Notes under the pieces: model-generated
Seen by the model: only the letters and a program-made list of their open reading frames with translations
The model's database searches: none
What the model was told of the DNA's origin: nothing
Assembly (NCBI RefSeq): GCF_002364335.1
Contig: NZ_DEXW01000048.1
Span: 1-59,328 of the forward strand
Direction of reading: 5' to 3'
Origin: Winogradskyella sp. UBA3174
GTDB taxonomy: Bacteria; Bacteroidota; Bacteroidia; Flavobacteriales; Flavobacteriaceae
DNA: 59,328 bases
Program-made: the position numbers and the translations under genes
In this document: piece by piece, positions 1 through 8,216 of the stretch
Position numbering within the stretch: position 1 is the first letter of the stretch
Layout: every line of letters begins with the position of its first letter

Positions 1-38
1 AGGTCTTTTGTATATATCATGATATATTGTGTGTATTA

Positions 39-1517
39 TTAGTTGTCTTGACTAAATGCGTCAATCATTTTATATTTTGAATCTAGGTAACGTTTAGTTA
101 TTATTTTCATTAGTTTTTTGTGAAGTACAATGCCTGTTATTCCAAGAATGAGTAATAACGCTACTGAAGCTTCAAAACCAACTAACCAATTTACAAGGGC
201 AAATAGAGCCATTGGTAAAAGCATAAGCGGAATACCGATAATCCATTGCACAGCACCAGTGCCTTGGTAATTAAATGCCGCTTTTTTGTCTAAATCTATT
301 TTTTTTCTGTTAAATGAACCACCATAAAGAATAACATGCGTATTCACTCCAATATTATAAATAGCAGCTGCGAAATGCACTATTAATATCTTCCAACCGA
401 AATACACATAAGGAATTCCTAATACGAAAAGAATAACCACACTCATAATCATAAGTATAAATTTAGATCGAAGATATTGCTCATACTTAATGTTTTGACT
501 CATTAACATTTTGTAATAACCACTATCCCATGCTGGTATAAATTGTCCGAAATTGATAAGAAAAATACCTGTAGAAAAGATTCCAATAAAAGCATACAAA
601 AACACCTTGTCTTGATACATTGATTGTGGATAGAAAAACAATCCGTAAAGCAAACCAACAACCATAAACATAGCCATAGATTTAGTGCGTTTATTTCGCC
701 AAATTAATTTTAAATCTAGCTGCATAAATGGTGCAATATCCCCGAAACGTTTAGTCCAAGATAAATCGGAAGCGTTTACTTCAGTTACTTTAGATTTAAG
801 GGAACTGTCTAAGAACAATTTTTCTCTTAATATTTTAAAGTTGTAAGCATAACACAATCCTAAAACAGCTATTGGTATTATAATTAAAATAGGGTTATTA
901 GCTAGACTTATAAGACTGTCTCCTATAAGTGATTTCATAGGTAAAATATCGAAATAATCTAAGCCAAATAATGCGCCAACAATAACAATAACAGGAAGAA
1001 ATGACAATTCTGTTTTTGCTGAAAATGCTTCAATAATAAAGTTTGTAAAATTTATAATGAGCACAATTAATATCATTGTACACATCCAGGTTAATACCAT
1101 GGAAGTCTCATAGCCATTAAGTAGTAGAGAAATGCTAAACGGTATTATGGCAAATAATGGTAAAAAGTTAAAGAATGATAAAGCAGATTTACCCAACACG
1201 TAATTTACGACTGTAGAGCGTTTAATTGGAAGAGTTAGTAAAGGCTTAACGCTCATTACTGGTAATTTCTGTAGAAAAAAACGCATTAGTAGATCACCAA
1301 TAATCCAATAAAAAAGATAGTTGTTTACGACTTCAAAAGGATCTAGGTCCGGAACCAGTTTACCAACTATTTTAAAAAGAAAAGCTCCAAGAAAAAGAAA
1401 TATACCAACAAAATACAACGCAAAAAACACCATTAAAATATTAATCACAATGCTTTTTTGCCAATAGGACGAGCGGAAATATTGTTTCCTCTCTAAATTA
1501 ATAAAATACTTTATCAT
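39..1517 (-). CDS. DUF5687-family membrane protein (ABC-2-type permease-like)
   Basis: 492-residue polytopic inner-membrane protein with roughly ten hydrophobic segments, the first at about residues 22-50 and the last pairs near 425-470. The pattern and length fit DUF5687, a Bacteroidetes family that usually acts as the permease half of an ABC exporter; the substrate is unknown. The start is the ATG at 1515-1517, giving MIKYFINLERKQYF, with no better upstream choice. It is the most downstream gene visible of a minus-strand operon headed by a PadR regulator, so the ATP-binding partner would be expected just beyond the left edge of the window. The family call rests on recognition of the sequence; the transport role is inferred. 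Confidence 0.8.
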   Translation of the reverse strand: MIKYFINLERKQYFRSSYWQKSIVINILMVFFALYFVGIFLFLGAFLFKIVGKLVPDLDPFEVVNNYLFYWIIGDLLMRFFLQKLPVMSVKPLLTLPIKRSTVVNYVLGKSALSFFNFLPLFAIIPFSISLLLNGYETSMVLTWMCTMILIVLIINFTNFIIEAFSAKTELSFLPVIVIVGALFGLDYFDILPMKSLIGDSLISLANNPILIIIPIAVLGLCYAYNFKILREKLFLDSSLKSKVTEVNASDLSWTKRFGDIAPFMQLDLKLIWRNKRTKSMAMFMVVGLLYGLFFYPQSMYQDKVFLYAFIGIFSTGIFLINFGQFIPAWDSGYYKMLMSQNIKYEQYLRSKFILMIMSVVILFVLGIPYVYFGWKILIVHFAAAIYNIGVNTHVILYGGSFNRKKIDLDKKAAFNYQGTGAVQWIIGIPLMLLPMALFALVNWLVGFEASVALLLILGITGIVLHKKLMKIITKRYLDSKYKMIDAFSQDN

Positions 1518-1577
1518 AGTCTTTTGGTTGGTTTGTATGTTGGATTAGTACCATTTTAATAAGATTTGTTACACAAG

Positions 1578-2267
1578 TTATGCAAATTTATAGTCTGGTT
1601 GTTGTTTTGCCATGTCTTTTCTTAATTTTGGTGAGACAATGTAAATTGCGATATAGAGTGCCAAAGAAAATAAAACAATTGCTACAGAAAAACTTAGACT
1701 AAAAGCATTACTCCAAATAGCGTCTCTATTAAAAAACCCTATTTGTATAACAATATTCAAACTCTGAATCATTCCGCCTAGTTGTAAGGATGTATTATCA
1801 AACAACCATTTTTTATTAGTTTGTTTTTTAATACGTTTTATTCTCTGAGATTGTTTGTAAATTTTATAAATAGGAATTACAAATAACAAAAAGGACGAAA
1901 CACCTACAACCCACAATCTATTAGGTACAGCAATTAATATTTGAAAATATCCCCAAACAAAGAAAAGTGTTAGTATAATTTTAGGCAGTTTAAAAAAGTC
2001 TTTAAAATAATGCCATACTAAGAGTTGATAATGCTTGTTGAGTGCTTTAATTTTTTCTTCGATGACATCAGAAAAACCTATAACTCCAAATTTTTTAAAT
2101 TCAAAATGTAGAGCAGACTCAAAAGTTAAGTTTGGGTTTTCTTCTAACTGGGTTTCTATGCCGTTGGCTAAATGATCTACAAGTTCTGTTTGTACATCGT
2201 ACCAATCTACATAATGTTTTTGAGTAAAAGTGTAAAGCTGTTGTATTTGGGGTTCTGTCAGTTTCAT
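1578..2267 (-). CDS. PadR-associated membrane protein, paralogue A
   Basis: 229-residue protein with a charged helical N-terminal ~75 residues (YWDVQTELVDHLANGIE, then a SF/FESAL...FG pattern) followed by about four transmembrane helices (roughly 85-135 and 165-210). The N-terminus is similar to that of the next gene upstream (2264-2989), so the two look like diverged tandem paralogues. The layout recalls the HAAS/DUF1700-type proteins that accompany PadR regulators in other bacteria, but I do not recognise a named family. Its ATG overlaps the stop of the upstream gene by 4 bases, which suggests translational coupling. Function unknown; a membrane partner or target of the PadR regulon is an inference from context. 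Confidence 0.7.
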   Translation of the reverse strand: MKLTEPQIQQLYTFTQKHYVDWYDVQTELVDHLANGIETQLEENPNLTFESALHFEFKKFGVIGFSDVIEEKIKALNKHYQLLVWHYFKDFFKLPKIILTLFFVWGYFQILIAVPNRLWVVGVSSFLLFVIPIYKIYKQSQRIKRIKKQTNKKWLFDNTSLQLGGMIQSLNIVIQIGFFNRDAIWSNAFSLSFSVAIVLFSLALYIAIYIVSPKLRKDMAKQQPDYKFA

Positions 2268-2989
2268 TTATAAAACTTAAGGTTATAGATTTTCTTATTT
2301 TCTTTATAAACCTTTCGATAAACTTCAATATTAACACTTACTAAGGGATAAAATAAACATGTAACAAGAACGAATATGATGTAGGGTATATTTGCCACAC
2401 TTTCATAACTCTCCTTTAAAATATAAAATGAAAGATTGTACATTGACCATAAAAACATTGCAGAGCCAGTTGCCATTGAAAAACTCAAGGACTTTCTGGC
2501 GGATTTATCTTTAAAAAAATAATATACAGAATAAATATTAGGCAGAATTAATACCAATAGGCCAATCAGAAAAGATGATTTTGGTGAAAACTTATAGATA
2601 GAAATAAAAAGCAAAACAAAAGCGATATACTCTATCAAAAACTGAATATTCGTAAACTTTATTTTAAGATGTTTCCATGTGATTTTTCGATACTTTCTTC
2701 CAACCTCTTTTTGCTTTTGTCTTATAAACTTCTTAAACCCAATATTACTCTGGTATAAACCTTTTTCAAAAACGTCGCTTTTAGCAACTCCAAATTCTAT
2801 AAACTGATTTCCAAAACCTCTATGAACTTCGAGCAAAGCTTCATTAAAAGAAATTCCATTATTTACAATTTTATCCTCTACAGCAGAAACAATATGGTCT
2901 AAAAGCTCTAAACGCACATCCCAATACTTCACCTCATTTTTTATGAGATAGTTATCTATAAATTGTATTTCTTCTTTACTAAGTTTCAT
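2264..2989 (-). CDS. PadR-associated membrane protein, paralogue B
   Basis: 241-residue protein with a soluble helical N-terminal domain (residues 1-85; YWDVRLELLDHIVSAVEDKI, then SFNEALLEVHRGFG) and four or so transmembrane helices between about 115 and 225. It shares the N-terminal pattern YWDV-x-EL-DH with the downstream gene. It lies 68 bases downstream of the PadR gene on the same strand and overlaps the next gene by 4 bases, so it belongs to the same transcription unit. Membrane location is clear from hydrophobicity. Function is not known; similarity to HAAS/DUF1700-type PadR partners is architectural only. Confidence 0.7.
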   Translation of the reverse strand: MKLSKEEIQFIDNYLIKNEVKYWDVRLELLDHIVSAVEDKIVNNGISFNEALLEVHRGFGNQFIEFGVAKSDVFEKGLYQSNIGFKKFIRQKQKEVGRKYRKITWKHLKIKFTNIQFLIEYIAFVLLFISIYKFSPKSSFLIGLLVLILPNIYSVYYFFKDKSARKSLSFSMATGSAMFLWSMYNLSFYILKESYESVANIPYIIFVLVTCLFYPLVSVNIEVYRKVYKENKKIYNLKFYK

Positions 2990-3057
2990 TTCTTGTTTTA
3001 ATACCTACAACGTTTTTAAAATCGCAATGAATAAAAATTTGTACGCTTCGTTTTAAC

Positions 3058-3390
3058 CTAAGCCAATTTAGGATTAACTAAAGCTTGCATCGTTCTAATA
3101 TACTCAGCTAATTCTTCAAGCTTATTTACCGTTTCTTTTGTTCCGGTTTCTGTAAGTTTATAATATTTACGTAAACGATTATCTACTTTGGCTACCTCAA
3201 CATCTAGCAAACCTTCAGCTTCTAACTTATGTAACGCTGGGTATAAAGCTCCCTCCGTAATATTAAGTTCGCCTTTAGTTAATGCTTTTACTTTTTGGGT
3301 GATTTCGTAGCCATACATTTTATCGTGCTGATTAAGCAGCTGTAAAATAATAGTATTTAAACTCCCTTTATATAATTTTGAATTACTCAT
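3058..3390 (-). CDS. PadR-family transcriptional regulator
   Basis: 110 residues, the usual size of short (subfamily s) PadR repressors. The winged helix covers nearly the whole protein: GSLNTIILQLLNQHDKMYGYEI near residues 9-30 (turnover and recognition helices), the wing region EGALYPALHKLEAEGLL at about 52-68, and a C-terminal dimerisation helix. PadR proteins repress their own operon and respond to small molecules or membrane stress. Here it heads an operon with two membrane proteins and a DUF5687 permease. Its own promoter carries a nested palindrome (3405-3440), which supports autorepression. The inducer is unknown. Confidence 0.92.
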   Translation of the reverse strand: MSNSKLYKGSLNTIILQLLNQHDKMYGYEITQKVKALTKGELNITEGALYPALHKLEAEGLLDVEVAKVDNRLRKYYKLTETGTKETVNKLEELAEYIRTMQALVNPKLA

Positions 3391-3397
3391 ATCACTA

Positions 3398-3440
3398 CAA
3401 ATTTATACATAATTAACTTATGCATAATCATCTTATGTAT
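3398..3440 (-). promoter_or_regulatory. padR promoter with nested palindromic operator
   Basis: On the minus strand a perfect Bacteroidetes -7 box TAAATTTG lies at 3405-3398, 8-15 bases before the padR ATG. Directly upstream is a symmetric element: a central perfect palindrome TTATGCATAA (3418-3427) flanked 5 bases away on each side by ATACATAA (3405-3412) and its inverse TTATGTAT (3433-3440). Both palindromes have the same centre (3422.5). Such symmetry over a promoter is what a dimeric or paired-dimer PadR protein would bind. The sequence is observed; the binding is inferred. Confidence 0.7.
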
Positions 3441-3477
3441 GTTTTAACACTAGAATTAATTAAAATTTTTAAAATTT

Positions 3478-3510
3478 AGACCTACAAGATTCGCAAAACC
3501 TTGCAGGTCT
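3478..3510. repeat. Imperfect palindromic repeat in divergent promoter region
   Basis: AGACCTACAAG is followed 11 bases later by CTTGCAGGTCT, a near-perfect inverted repeat with one internal mismatch. It resembles short dispersed hairpin elements seen in many Flavobacteriaceae genomes (arms of the type GACCTGCAAGG...). It lies between two divergent genes, so it is unlikely to be a terminator. Its right arm contains the TTG that forms the -33 box for the downstream reductase gene. Confidence 0.5.
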
Positions 3511-3532
3511 ATCTTGATATTCCTTATTTTTG
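3501..3532 (+). promoter_or_regulatory. Promoter of the ferredoxin-type reductase gene
   Basis: TTG at 3501-3503, a 21-base spacer, then a perfect TAnnTTTG -7 box (TATTTTTG, 3525-3532). The gene's ATG at 3548 would follow after a very short leader. The spacing is close to the Bacteroidetes sigma-A consensus of about 19. Confidence 0.6.
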
Positions 3533-3547
3533 CAAAAAAATATTGCA

Positions 3548-4606
3548 ATGTCACAATTTCATTCTCTAAATATAAAGTCAATAGAAAACGTAACTGATAA
3601 ATCGGTAGCCATAACTTTTGATATTCCTGAACACTTAAAAGATACATTTAGTTTTAAAGCAGGTCAATACATTACTTTAAAAACTGCTATTAACGGTGAA
3701 GACGTGCGTAGAGATTATTCAATCTGTTCTTCGCAAAACAGTGGACATCTTACTGTAGCCGTAAAAGCTGTAGAAAATGGAACATTTTCTGTTTATGCCA
3801 ACGAAAAACTAAAAGCAGGAGATGCTATTGAAGTTGCAGAACCAAACGGTCGTTTTGTATTTGAAGCTAACGATGGTAAAACAAGAACTATAGCAGCTTT
3901 TGCAGCAGGTAGTGGTATTACACCAATTCTAAGTATTGCCAAAACACTTTTAGAAGACGAGCCTTTTAGTAATTTTATTCTGGTTTATGGCAACAGAACA
4001 TTAGCAGATTCTATGTTTGTTAGTGATTTGTTGGAGCTGAAGAAGACTTACGGAAATCGGTTTCATCCTCATTTTATTTACAGTCAAAGTCAAGAAGAAG
4101 ACGCTTTATTTGGTCGCATAGAAAAAAGCACAGTTAACTTAATTGTGAAAAATAAATACAAAGGGGTTTCAATTGAAAAATTCTACCTCTGCGGACCAGA
4201 ACAAATGATACATACGGTAAAAGATGTATTAGTTGAAAATGGTGTGAAAGAAAAAGCAATTTCATTTGAATTGTTTACAGCTACTGTTGAAGTAACATCA
4301 GATTCAAGCACAGATTTACCTTCGGGAAGTTCAAAAATTAAAGTCTTAGTTGATGACGAAGAGTTTGAGTTTACAATGTCACAAGAAAAAACCATACTAG
4401 AAGCTACTCTAAAACAAGATATTGATGCACCTTATTCTTGCCAAGGCGGAATTTGTAGTAGTTGTATTGCTAAGGTTACCGAAGGTGAAGCAACAATGCG
4501 ACAGAATAACATACTTACAGATGGTGAAGTTGCTGAAGGCCTAATTTTAACATGCCAAGCGCATCCTACTTCTGATTCTATCGTTGTAGATTATGATGAT
4601 GTTTAA
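3548..4606 (+). CDS. Ferredoxin--NADP(+) reductase-type flavoprotein (PaaE/PaaK-like)
   Basis: 352-residue fusion of an FNR-type flavoprotein and a plant-type 2Fe-2S ferredoxin. The FAD-binding barrel carries RRDYSICS (about residues 54-61), the NAD(P) domain carries GSGITPILSIAK (about 121-132), and the C-terminal ~85 residues carry the cluster cysteines CQGGICSSC with the last Cys in LTCQAHP. This is the architecture of the phenylacetyl-CoA epoxidase reductase PaaE. No paaABCD genes are nearby, so it is more likely a stand-alone electron-transfer reductase for some oxygenase or desaturase. I start it at the ATG at 3548 rather than at an upstream TTG because the -7 promoter box overlaps that TTG. 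Confidence 0.88.
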   Translation: MSQFHSLNIKSIENVTDKSVAITFDIPEHLKDTFSFKAGQYITLKTAINGEDVRRDYSICSSQNSGHLTVAVKAVENGTFSVYANEKLKAGDAIEVAEPNGRFVFEANDGKTRTIAAFAAGSGITPILSIAKTLLEDEPFSNFILVYGNRTLADSMFVSDLLELKKTYGNRFHPHFIYSQSQEEDALFGRIEKSTVNLIVKNKYKGVSIEKFYLCGPEQMIHTVKDVLVENGVKEKAISFELFTATVEVTSDSSTDLPSGSSKIKVLVDDEEFEFTMSQEKTILEATLKQDIDAPYSCQGGICSSCIAKVTEGEATMRQNNILTDGEVAEGLILTCQAHPTSDSIVVDYDDV

Positions 4607-4620
4607 TTAGAACCAAAGTA

Positions 4621-5655
4621 CTAGACCACTTCGCTATTAAAGTAAAGACTATTTACTTTTTCAATTATAGTTTTAGGCAAAATGGAACCTGCTGCATTCT
4701 CATAACCTTCAGGAAATTTATTACCATAAACCGAAGTCGGAATTAACGGAAATTTATCTCTGTCAGCTAACAAAGCATAACTATTTGGTTGATTAAATGG
4801 TATAAAACCAGCAAAAGGATGTGTCACTCCCCAAATGGTAATCACTTTTTTACCAAGCATGGCTGCTAAATGTGCATTACCAGAATCCATAGATAGCATG
4901 ACGTCTAAATTTGAAATAAGTACCAATTCATCTTCCAAGTTTAATTTACCAGCTGCGGATTTAACGTTATTATATTTTATTTCAAACTGATTTAAAACGT
5001 CTATTTCGTTAATTCCTCCACCAAATAAAACGATATTATAATTTTTTGAAAGCTCAGCAATAACGGCTTCCATTTGTCCTAAAGGATACATCTTACTTTT
5101 ATATGCTGCAAAAGGTGCAATACCAATAGTTTTCAATTCAGTATTAGTTAAGAAAGCTTTTAAATGAGTTGATAGCTCTTTTTGTTTTGGAAATGTTGGG
5201 TTTAATAAATTTAATGAATAACCTAGAGCTTCAAAAACATCTGCATAGCGTTGATGTGTTGTTTTTACTTGCTTGAATAATTTTCCTGAAGTTAAAGCCT
5301 TCTTTTCTGCTCGTCCTTTATCGAGTTGAATCACGTTTTTCCCAGTGAAAAATAATTTTAGGATTTTAGTACGAAGTACATTGTGTAAGTCTGCAACGGC
5401 ATCAAAATTTAAAGATTTAAGTTCTTTAGATAATTTATAGAGTCCTAAAACACCTTTATGCTTGCCTTTTAAATCTGTAACATACACATTAACATTTTTT
5501 AAATCTTGAAAGAAGGGTTTAAAAAAAGCTCTTGTAAGAACTGTTATTTTTACTTCAGGATATTGTTCAGTAAATGCCTTTAAAACAGGCACTGTCATTG
5601 CAACATCTCCCATTGCAGAAAACCTAATAACGAGTATGTGTTTTAGTTTTTGCAT
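4621..5655 (-). CDS. Glycosyltransferase family 9 (heptosyltransferase-like)
   Basis: 344 residues, a GT-B fold of the ADP-heptose:LPS heptosyltransferase family. The N-terminal domain begins ILVIRFSAMGDVAMTVPVLKAF, typical of GT9, and the nucleotide-sugar half has the block MSMDSGNAHLAAMLGKKVITIWG (about 255-277) expected for donor binding. It likely adds a heptose or other sugar to the LPS core at the cytoplasmic face. It follows the DUF4254 gene on the same strand, a pairing often seen in flavobacteria. The acceptor cannot be told from sequence. It ends convergently, 14 bases from the reductase gene. Confidence 0.88.
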   Translation of the reverse strand: MQKLKHILVIRFSAMGDVAMTVPVLKAFTEQYPEVKITVLTRAFFKPFFQDLKNVNVYVTDLKGKHKGVLGLYKLSKELKSLNFDAVADLHNVLRTKILKLFFTGKNVIQLDKGRAEKKALTSGKLFKQVKTTHQRYADVFEALGYSLNLLNPTFPKQKELSTHLKAFLTNTELKTIGIAPFAAYKSKMYPLGQMEAVIAELSKNYNIVLFGGGINEIDVLNQFEIKYNNVKSAAGKLNLEDELVLISNLDVMLSMDSGNAHLAAMLGKKVITIWGVTHPFAGFIPFNQPNSYALLADRDKFPLIPTSVYGNKFPEGYENAAGSILPKTIIEKVNSLYFNSEVV

Positions 5656-5664
5656 TTTACACCA

Positions 5665-5696
5665 AACTTATCAGGTTTTTATAAAACCTAACAAGT
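5665..5696 (-). repeat. Hairpin-forming palindrome between DUF4254 and GT9 genes
   Basis: On the plus strand AACTTATCAGGTTTT faces AAAACCTAACAAGTT across a 2-3 base loop; the arms pair with two G-U type mismatches. It could attenuate transcription between two co-oriented genes, or be one of the dispersed palindromes of this lineage. It has no long T tract after the stem, so termination is uncertain. Confidence 0.45.
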
Positions 5697-5702
5697 TCAT
5701 AA

Positions 5703-6311
5703 CTATTTTTGGCCTCTCAATACAGGGTTAAGCTCATCATCATTATACATTTTCATCTGCTTATACACCTTCATGTATTTATCTCCTTTAGAAATGTCTT
5801 CTAAAAGATCGTTAATAGCAGTACTTAAATCCGTACGTTGCTCTAATAGAACATTGAGTTTAGTTTGGCAAGCAGCTTTATGAGCATCACTAGCGTCTTC
5901 TCTTACGGTTTCTATATGCATGTGGTAGATTTTTAATGCTAATATTGACATTCTATCTATCACCCAAGCCGGACTTTCAGAGTTAATCTTAGCATTAGGC
6001 TTAGCCTCTACGGCATTATACTTCTCTAAAAAGTAGCTGTCAATAAACTCAACAGTATCTGTTCTGTCTTGATTAGACGCATCAATCTTTCGCTTTAACT
6101 TTAAAGCTGCAACTGGGTCTATATTTGGATCTCTAATTATATCTTCATAAGCCCATTGCACTGTATCTATCCAAGATTTTCTGTATAATAAATGGGCGAT
6201 TAGATCGTCATTTTTATCAAACTTATTTGTAAAAGACTGATCTACTGTGTTTAATACTTTATAAGTCTTAATAACATCTTGAAATATGGCATTTGTTTTT
6301 TCTGAAAACAT
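5703..6311 (-). CDS. DUF4254 domain-containing protein
   Basis: 202-residue soluble, helix-rich protein with no signal peptide or membrane segment. It starts MFSEKTNAIFQDVIKTY and contains LLYRKSWIDTVQWAYEDIIRDP (about 42-63), the recognisable core of DUF4254. The family is found almost only in Bacteroidetes and commonly sits next to a GT9 glycosyltransferase, as here (47-base gap, with a hairpin between). A role in LPS or core assembly is inferred from that pairing; no catalytic motif is evident. Confidence 0.8.
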   Translation of the reverse strand: MFSEKTNAIFQDVIKTYKVLNTVDQSFTNKFDKNDDLIAHLLYRKSWIDTVQWAYEDIIRDPNIDPVAALKLKRKIDASNQDRTDTVEFIDSYFLEKYNAVEAKPNAKINSESPAWVIDRMSILALKIYHMHIETVREDASDAHKAACQTKLNVLLEQRTDLSTAINDLLEDISKGDKYMKVYKQMKMYNDDELNPVLRGQK

Positions 6312-6333
6312 ATTGAAATCATTTTATAATATG

Positions 6334-6341
6334 CAAATATA
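6334..6341 (-). promoter_or_regulatory. -7 box for the DUF4254 gene
   Basis: TATATTTG on the minus strand matches TAnnTTTG and lies 23-30 bases upstream of the ATG. No well-spaced TTG is found, so support is partial. Confidence 0.45.
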
Positions 6342-6382
6342 GTTTGAATTATTAACTTAGCTGTTCAACAAAATAGCATTCA

Positions 6383-7042
6383 ATGAAAATTCATAACCTA
6401 TCTGAAAGTCCTTCAATATTAAACGCCTTTGTAGCAGAAATACGAGATAAAACCATTCAAAAAGACAGTATGCGTTTTAGACGAAATATTGAACGTATCG
6501 GTGAGGTTTTAGGGTATGAATTGAGTAAATCTCTGCAATTTGAAGCTCAAAACACCGAAACTCCCTTAGGAGTTTCTAAGTCCTTTTTACCTAAAAATGA
6601 TATTGTACTATGCTCTATTCTTAGAGCTGGTGTTCCGCTTCATAATGGATTGCTTAACTATTTTGATACCGCAGAAAATGCTTTTATTTCAGCCTACAGA
6701 CACCACAAGCATAATCCTGAAAGCTTTGAAATAGTTGTTGAATATTTAGCATGTCCGAGTTTAGAGGGTAAAACGTTAATTTTAGCAGACCCTATGCTGG
6801 CAACTGGTCAATCTATGGTTGCTACATTTGAAGCTTTAAAACCCTTTGGAACTCCAAAGGAAGTTCATTTAGTTAGCGTTATTGGTGCACAAGACGGTGT
6901 CGATTTTATTGCTAATTCTTTTCATTCTAACACGCATCTTTGGATAGCCGCAGTAGATAAAACTTTAAACGATAAGGGCTATATTATTCCTGGATTAGGT
7001 GATGCTGGCGATTTGGCTTTTGGAAGTAAACTACAACACTAA
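6383..7042 (+). CDS. upp: Uracil phosphoribosyltransferase
   Basis: 219 residues, close to the usual ~210-220. It catalyses uracil + PRPP to UMP + PPi in pyrimidine salvage, in the cytosol. The PRPP loop is LADPMLATGQSMVATFEAL (about residues 132-150) and the N-terminal SILRAGVPL motif (about 79-87) is also present. The last 12 bases overlap convergently with the DUF6427 gene. Gene order upp / DUF6427 / DUF6341 is common in Flavobacteriaceae. Confidence 0.95.
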   Translation: MKIHNLSESPSILNAFVAEIRDKTIQKDSMRFRRNIERIGEVLGYELSKSLQFEAQNTETPLGVSKSFLPKNDIVLCSILRAGVPLHNGLLNYFDTAENAFISAYRHHKHNPESFEIVVEYLACPSLEGKTLILADPMLATGQSMVATFEALKPFGTPKEVHLVSVIGAQDGVDFIANSFHSNTHLWIAAVDKTLNDKGYIIPGLGDAGDLAFGSKLQH

Positions 7043-7948
7043 ACTCACCAAAGGGATAATGATAAAAATAGATACAAAGAGTTCTTTAAACCAGCGTTCT
7101 GTTATAACTTCAATATAATTTGCCATTATTATTGAAAAAGGAGCAAATAAAAATAAGAATTCACTTCCGTTCTTTACTGGCGAAATAATAGCAATTAAAA
7201 TAGCTATGATTGCAGACCAAGCAATTAAAAAATAAGAAGGTCTTATCTTTTTATTTTTATCACCTAAATTTTTAAAAAAGTAAACAACTATCCATATAAA
7301 GGCAACGAAAATAGTGGTTAGTTTAATTATACTTTCGGTACTGTTATATGCTGTATAATCTATACTTACGCTAAGATTAAAATTAGAGTCTTTGAAAAAG
7401 ACATCATAAAAAATAATATTATAAGATAACATTAGTACAGCTACTGTAATAACACCTGTCAAAGGTACTATGGTGTTTTTAACGTCATTTTGAGAGTGGT
7501 ATATTAATGCTACTATAAGAATGGCGAAAAATAGTATCGCCAAAAAATAAAACAAAGTAGCCATAGCAATCCAGAAGGCAGCATCAAATAGTTTTTTCTT
7601 TACATTAACTCTTGTGTGTAAGCTTATAATTCGTCTTAATGCAAATAGAATAAACAGGTTAGACAGTAATAAATCTGAATATTTTAAGGCCTCTGGAAAT
7701 AAAGCAAACAAAAGTCCAAAGGTCATAATAGCATAACTATTTTTCTTAGTTAGACTGTTTTTGGAGATAATAAAATCTGAAAGAAATACTGAAAATAAGG
7801 CAATTACTAATTTAGCTAAACCACTTAAACTTGAATTAAAATTGATAAATACGGTTGTATAATTAGATATTACAAACAGTAAACCAACAAAAACCAATAC
7901 GATTATAATGTTTATGGGTTTAGATTTACTAAAAATGCTTGTAATCAT
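7031..7948 (-). CDS. DUF6427-family membrane protein
   Basis: 305-residue integral membrane protein with about eight to nine hydrophobic helices spread over the whole length (for example INIIIVLVFVGLLFVISNY at about 13-31). The start MITSIFSKSKPINII and the position next to upp match DUF6427. No soluble domain or catalytic motif is visible, and the function is unknown. It is divergent from the DUF6341 gene, with 40 bases between the starts, and overlaps upp tail to tail by 12 bases. Confidence 0.7.
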   Translation of the reverse strand: MITSIFSKSKPINIIIVLVFVGLLFVISNYTTVFINFNSSLSGLAKLVIALFSVFLSDFIISKNSLTKKNSYAIMTFGLLFALFPEALKYSDLLLSNLFILFALRRIISLHTRVNVKKKLFDAAFWIAMATLFYFLAILFFAILIVALIYHSQNDVKNTIVPLTGVITVAVLMLSYNIIFYDVFFKDSNFNLSVSIDYTAYNSTESIIKLTTIFVAFIWIVVYFFKNLGDKNKKIRPSYFLIAWSAIIAILIAIISPVKNGSEFLFLFAPFSIIMANYIEVITERWFKELFVSIFIIIPLVSLVL

Positions 7949-7968
7949 TAAGTCTTTTTGTATTTTTG
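7939..7968 (+). promoter_or_regulatory. Promoter of the DUF6341 gene
   Basis: TTG at 7939-7941, exactly 19 bases, then TATTTTTG at 7961-7968: a perfect match to the Bacteroidetes consensus. The ATG is 20 bases further on. The -33 element lies inside the first codons of the divergent DUF6427 gene. Confidence 0.75.
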
Positions 7969-7988
7969 TTGTGTAAATTTATAAAGTT

Positions 7989-8216
7989 ATGAATGATTTC
8001 TTTTACGGAATACAAGATTTATTTGTTAATGGTTTATTTGCTCCTTTTGATGCGCTTAGAGCGTTAGAACTAGAGAGTTGGTTTTCGGCTAATATTATGT
8101 CATGGATTTTTATAACAATTGGCTTTGTCGCATTTACATATTGGATGCTTCAGCTAAAAAAATATAATGATAATGACGAGGAGGATAAAAGTGTTTCTGC
8201 ACACTCTTATTTATAG
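7989..8216 (+). CDS. DUF6341-family small membrane protein
   Basis: 75 residues: an amphipathic N-terminus (MNDFFYGIQDLFVNGLFAPF), one transmembrane helix at about 36-55 (NIMSWIFITIGFVAFTYWML) and an acidic cytoplasmic tail with NDNDEEDK. This is the DUF6341 family, conserved in flavobacteria beside upp; some database entries have mislabelled it as uracil phosphoribosyltransferase because of that neighbourhood. It has a consensus promoter. Its last 6 bases overlap purD convergently. Function unknown. Confidence 0.8.
   Translation: MNDFFYGIQDLFVNGLFAPFDALRALELESWFSANIMSWIFITIGFVAFTYWMLQLKKYNDNDEEDKSVSAHSYL

Noticed and set aside
12..27. Perfect palindrome ATATATCATGATATAT at the window edge
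   Set aside because: AT-repeat symmetry of this length is expected by chance in such AT-rich sequence, and the context beyond the edge is missing.
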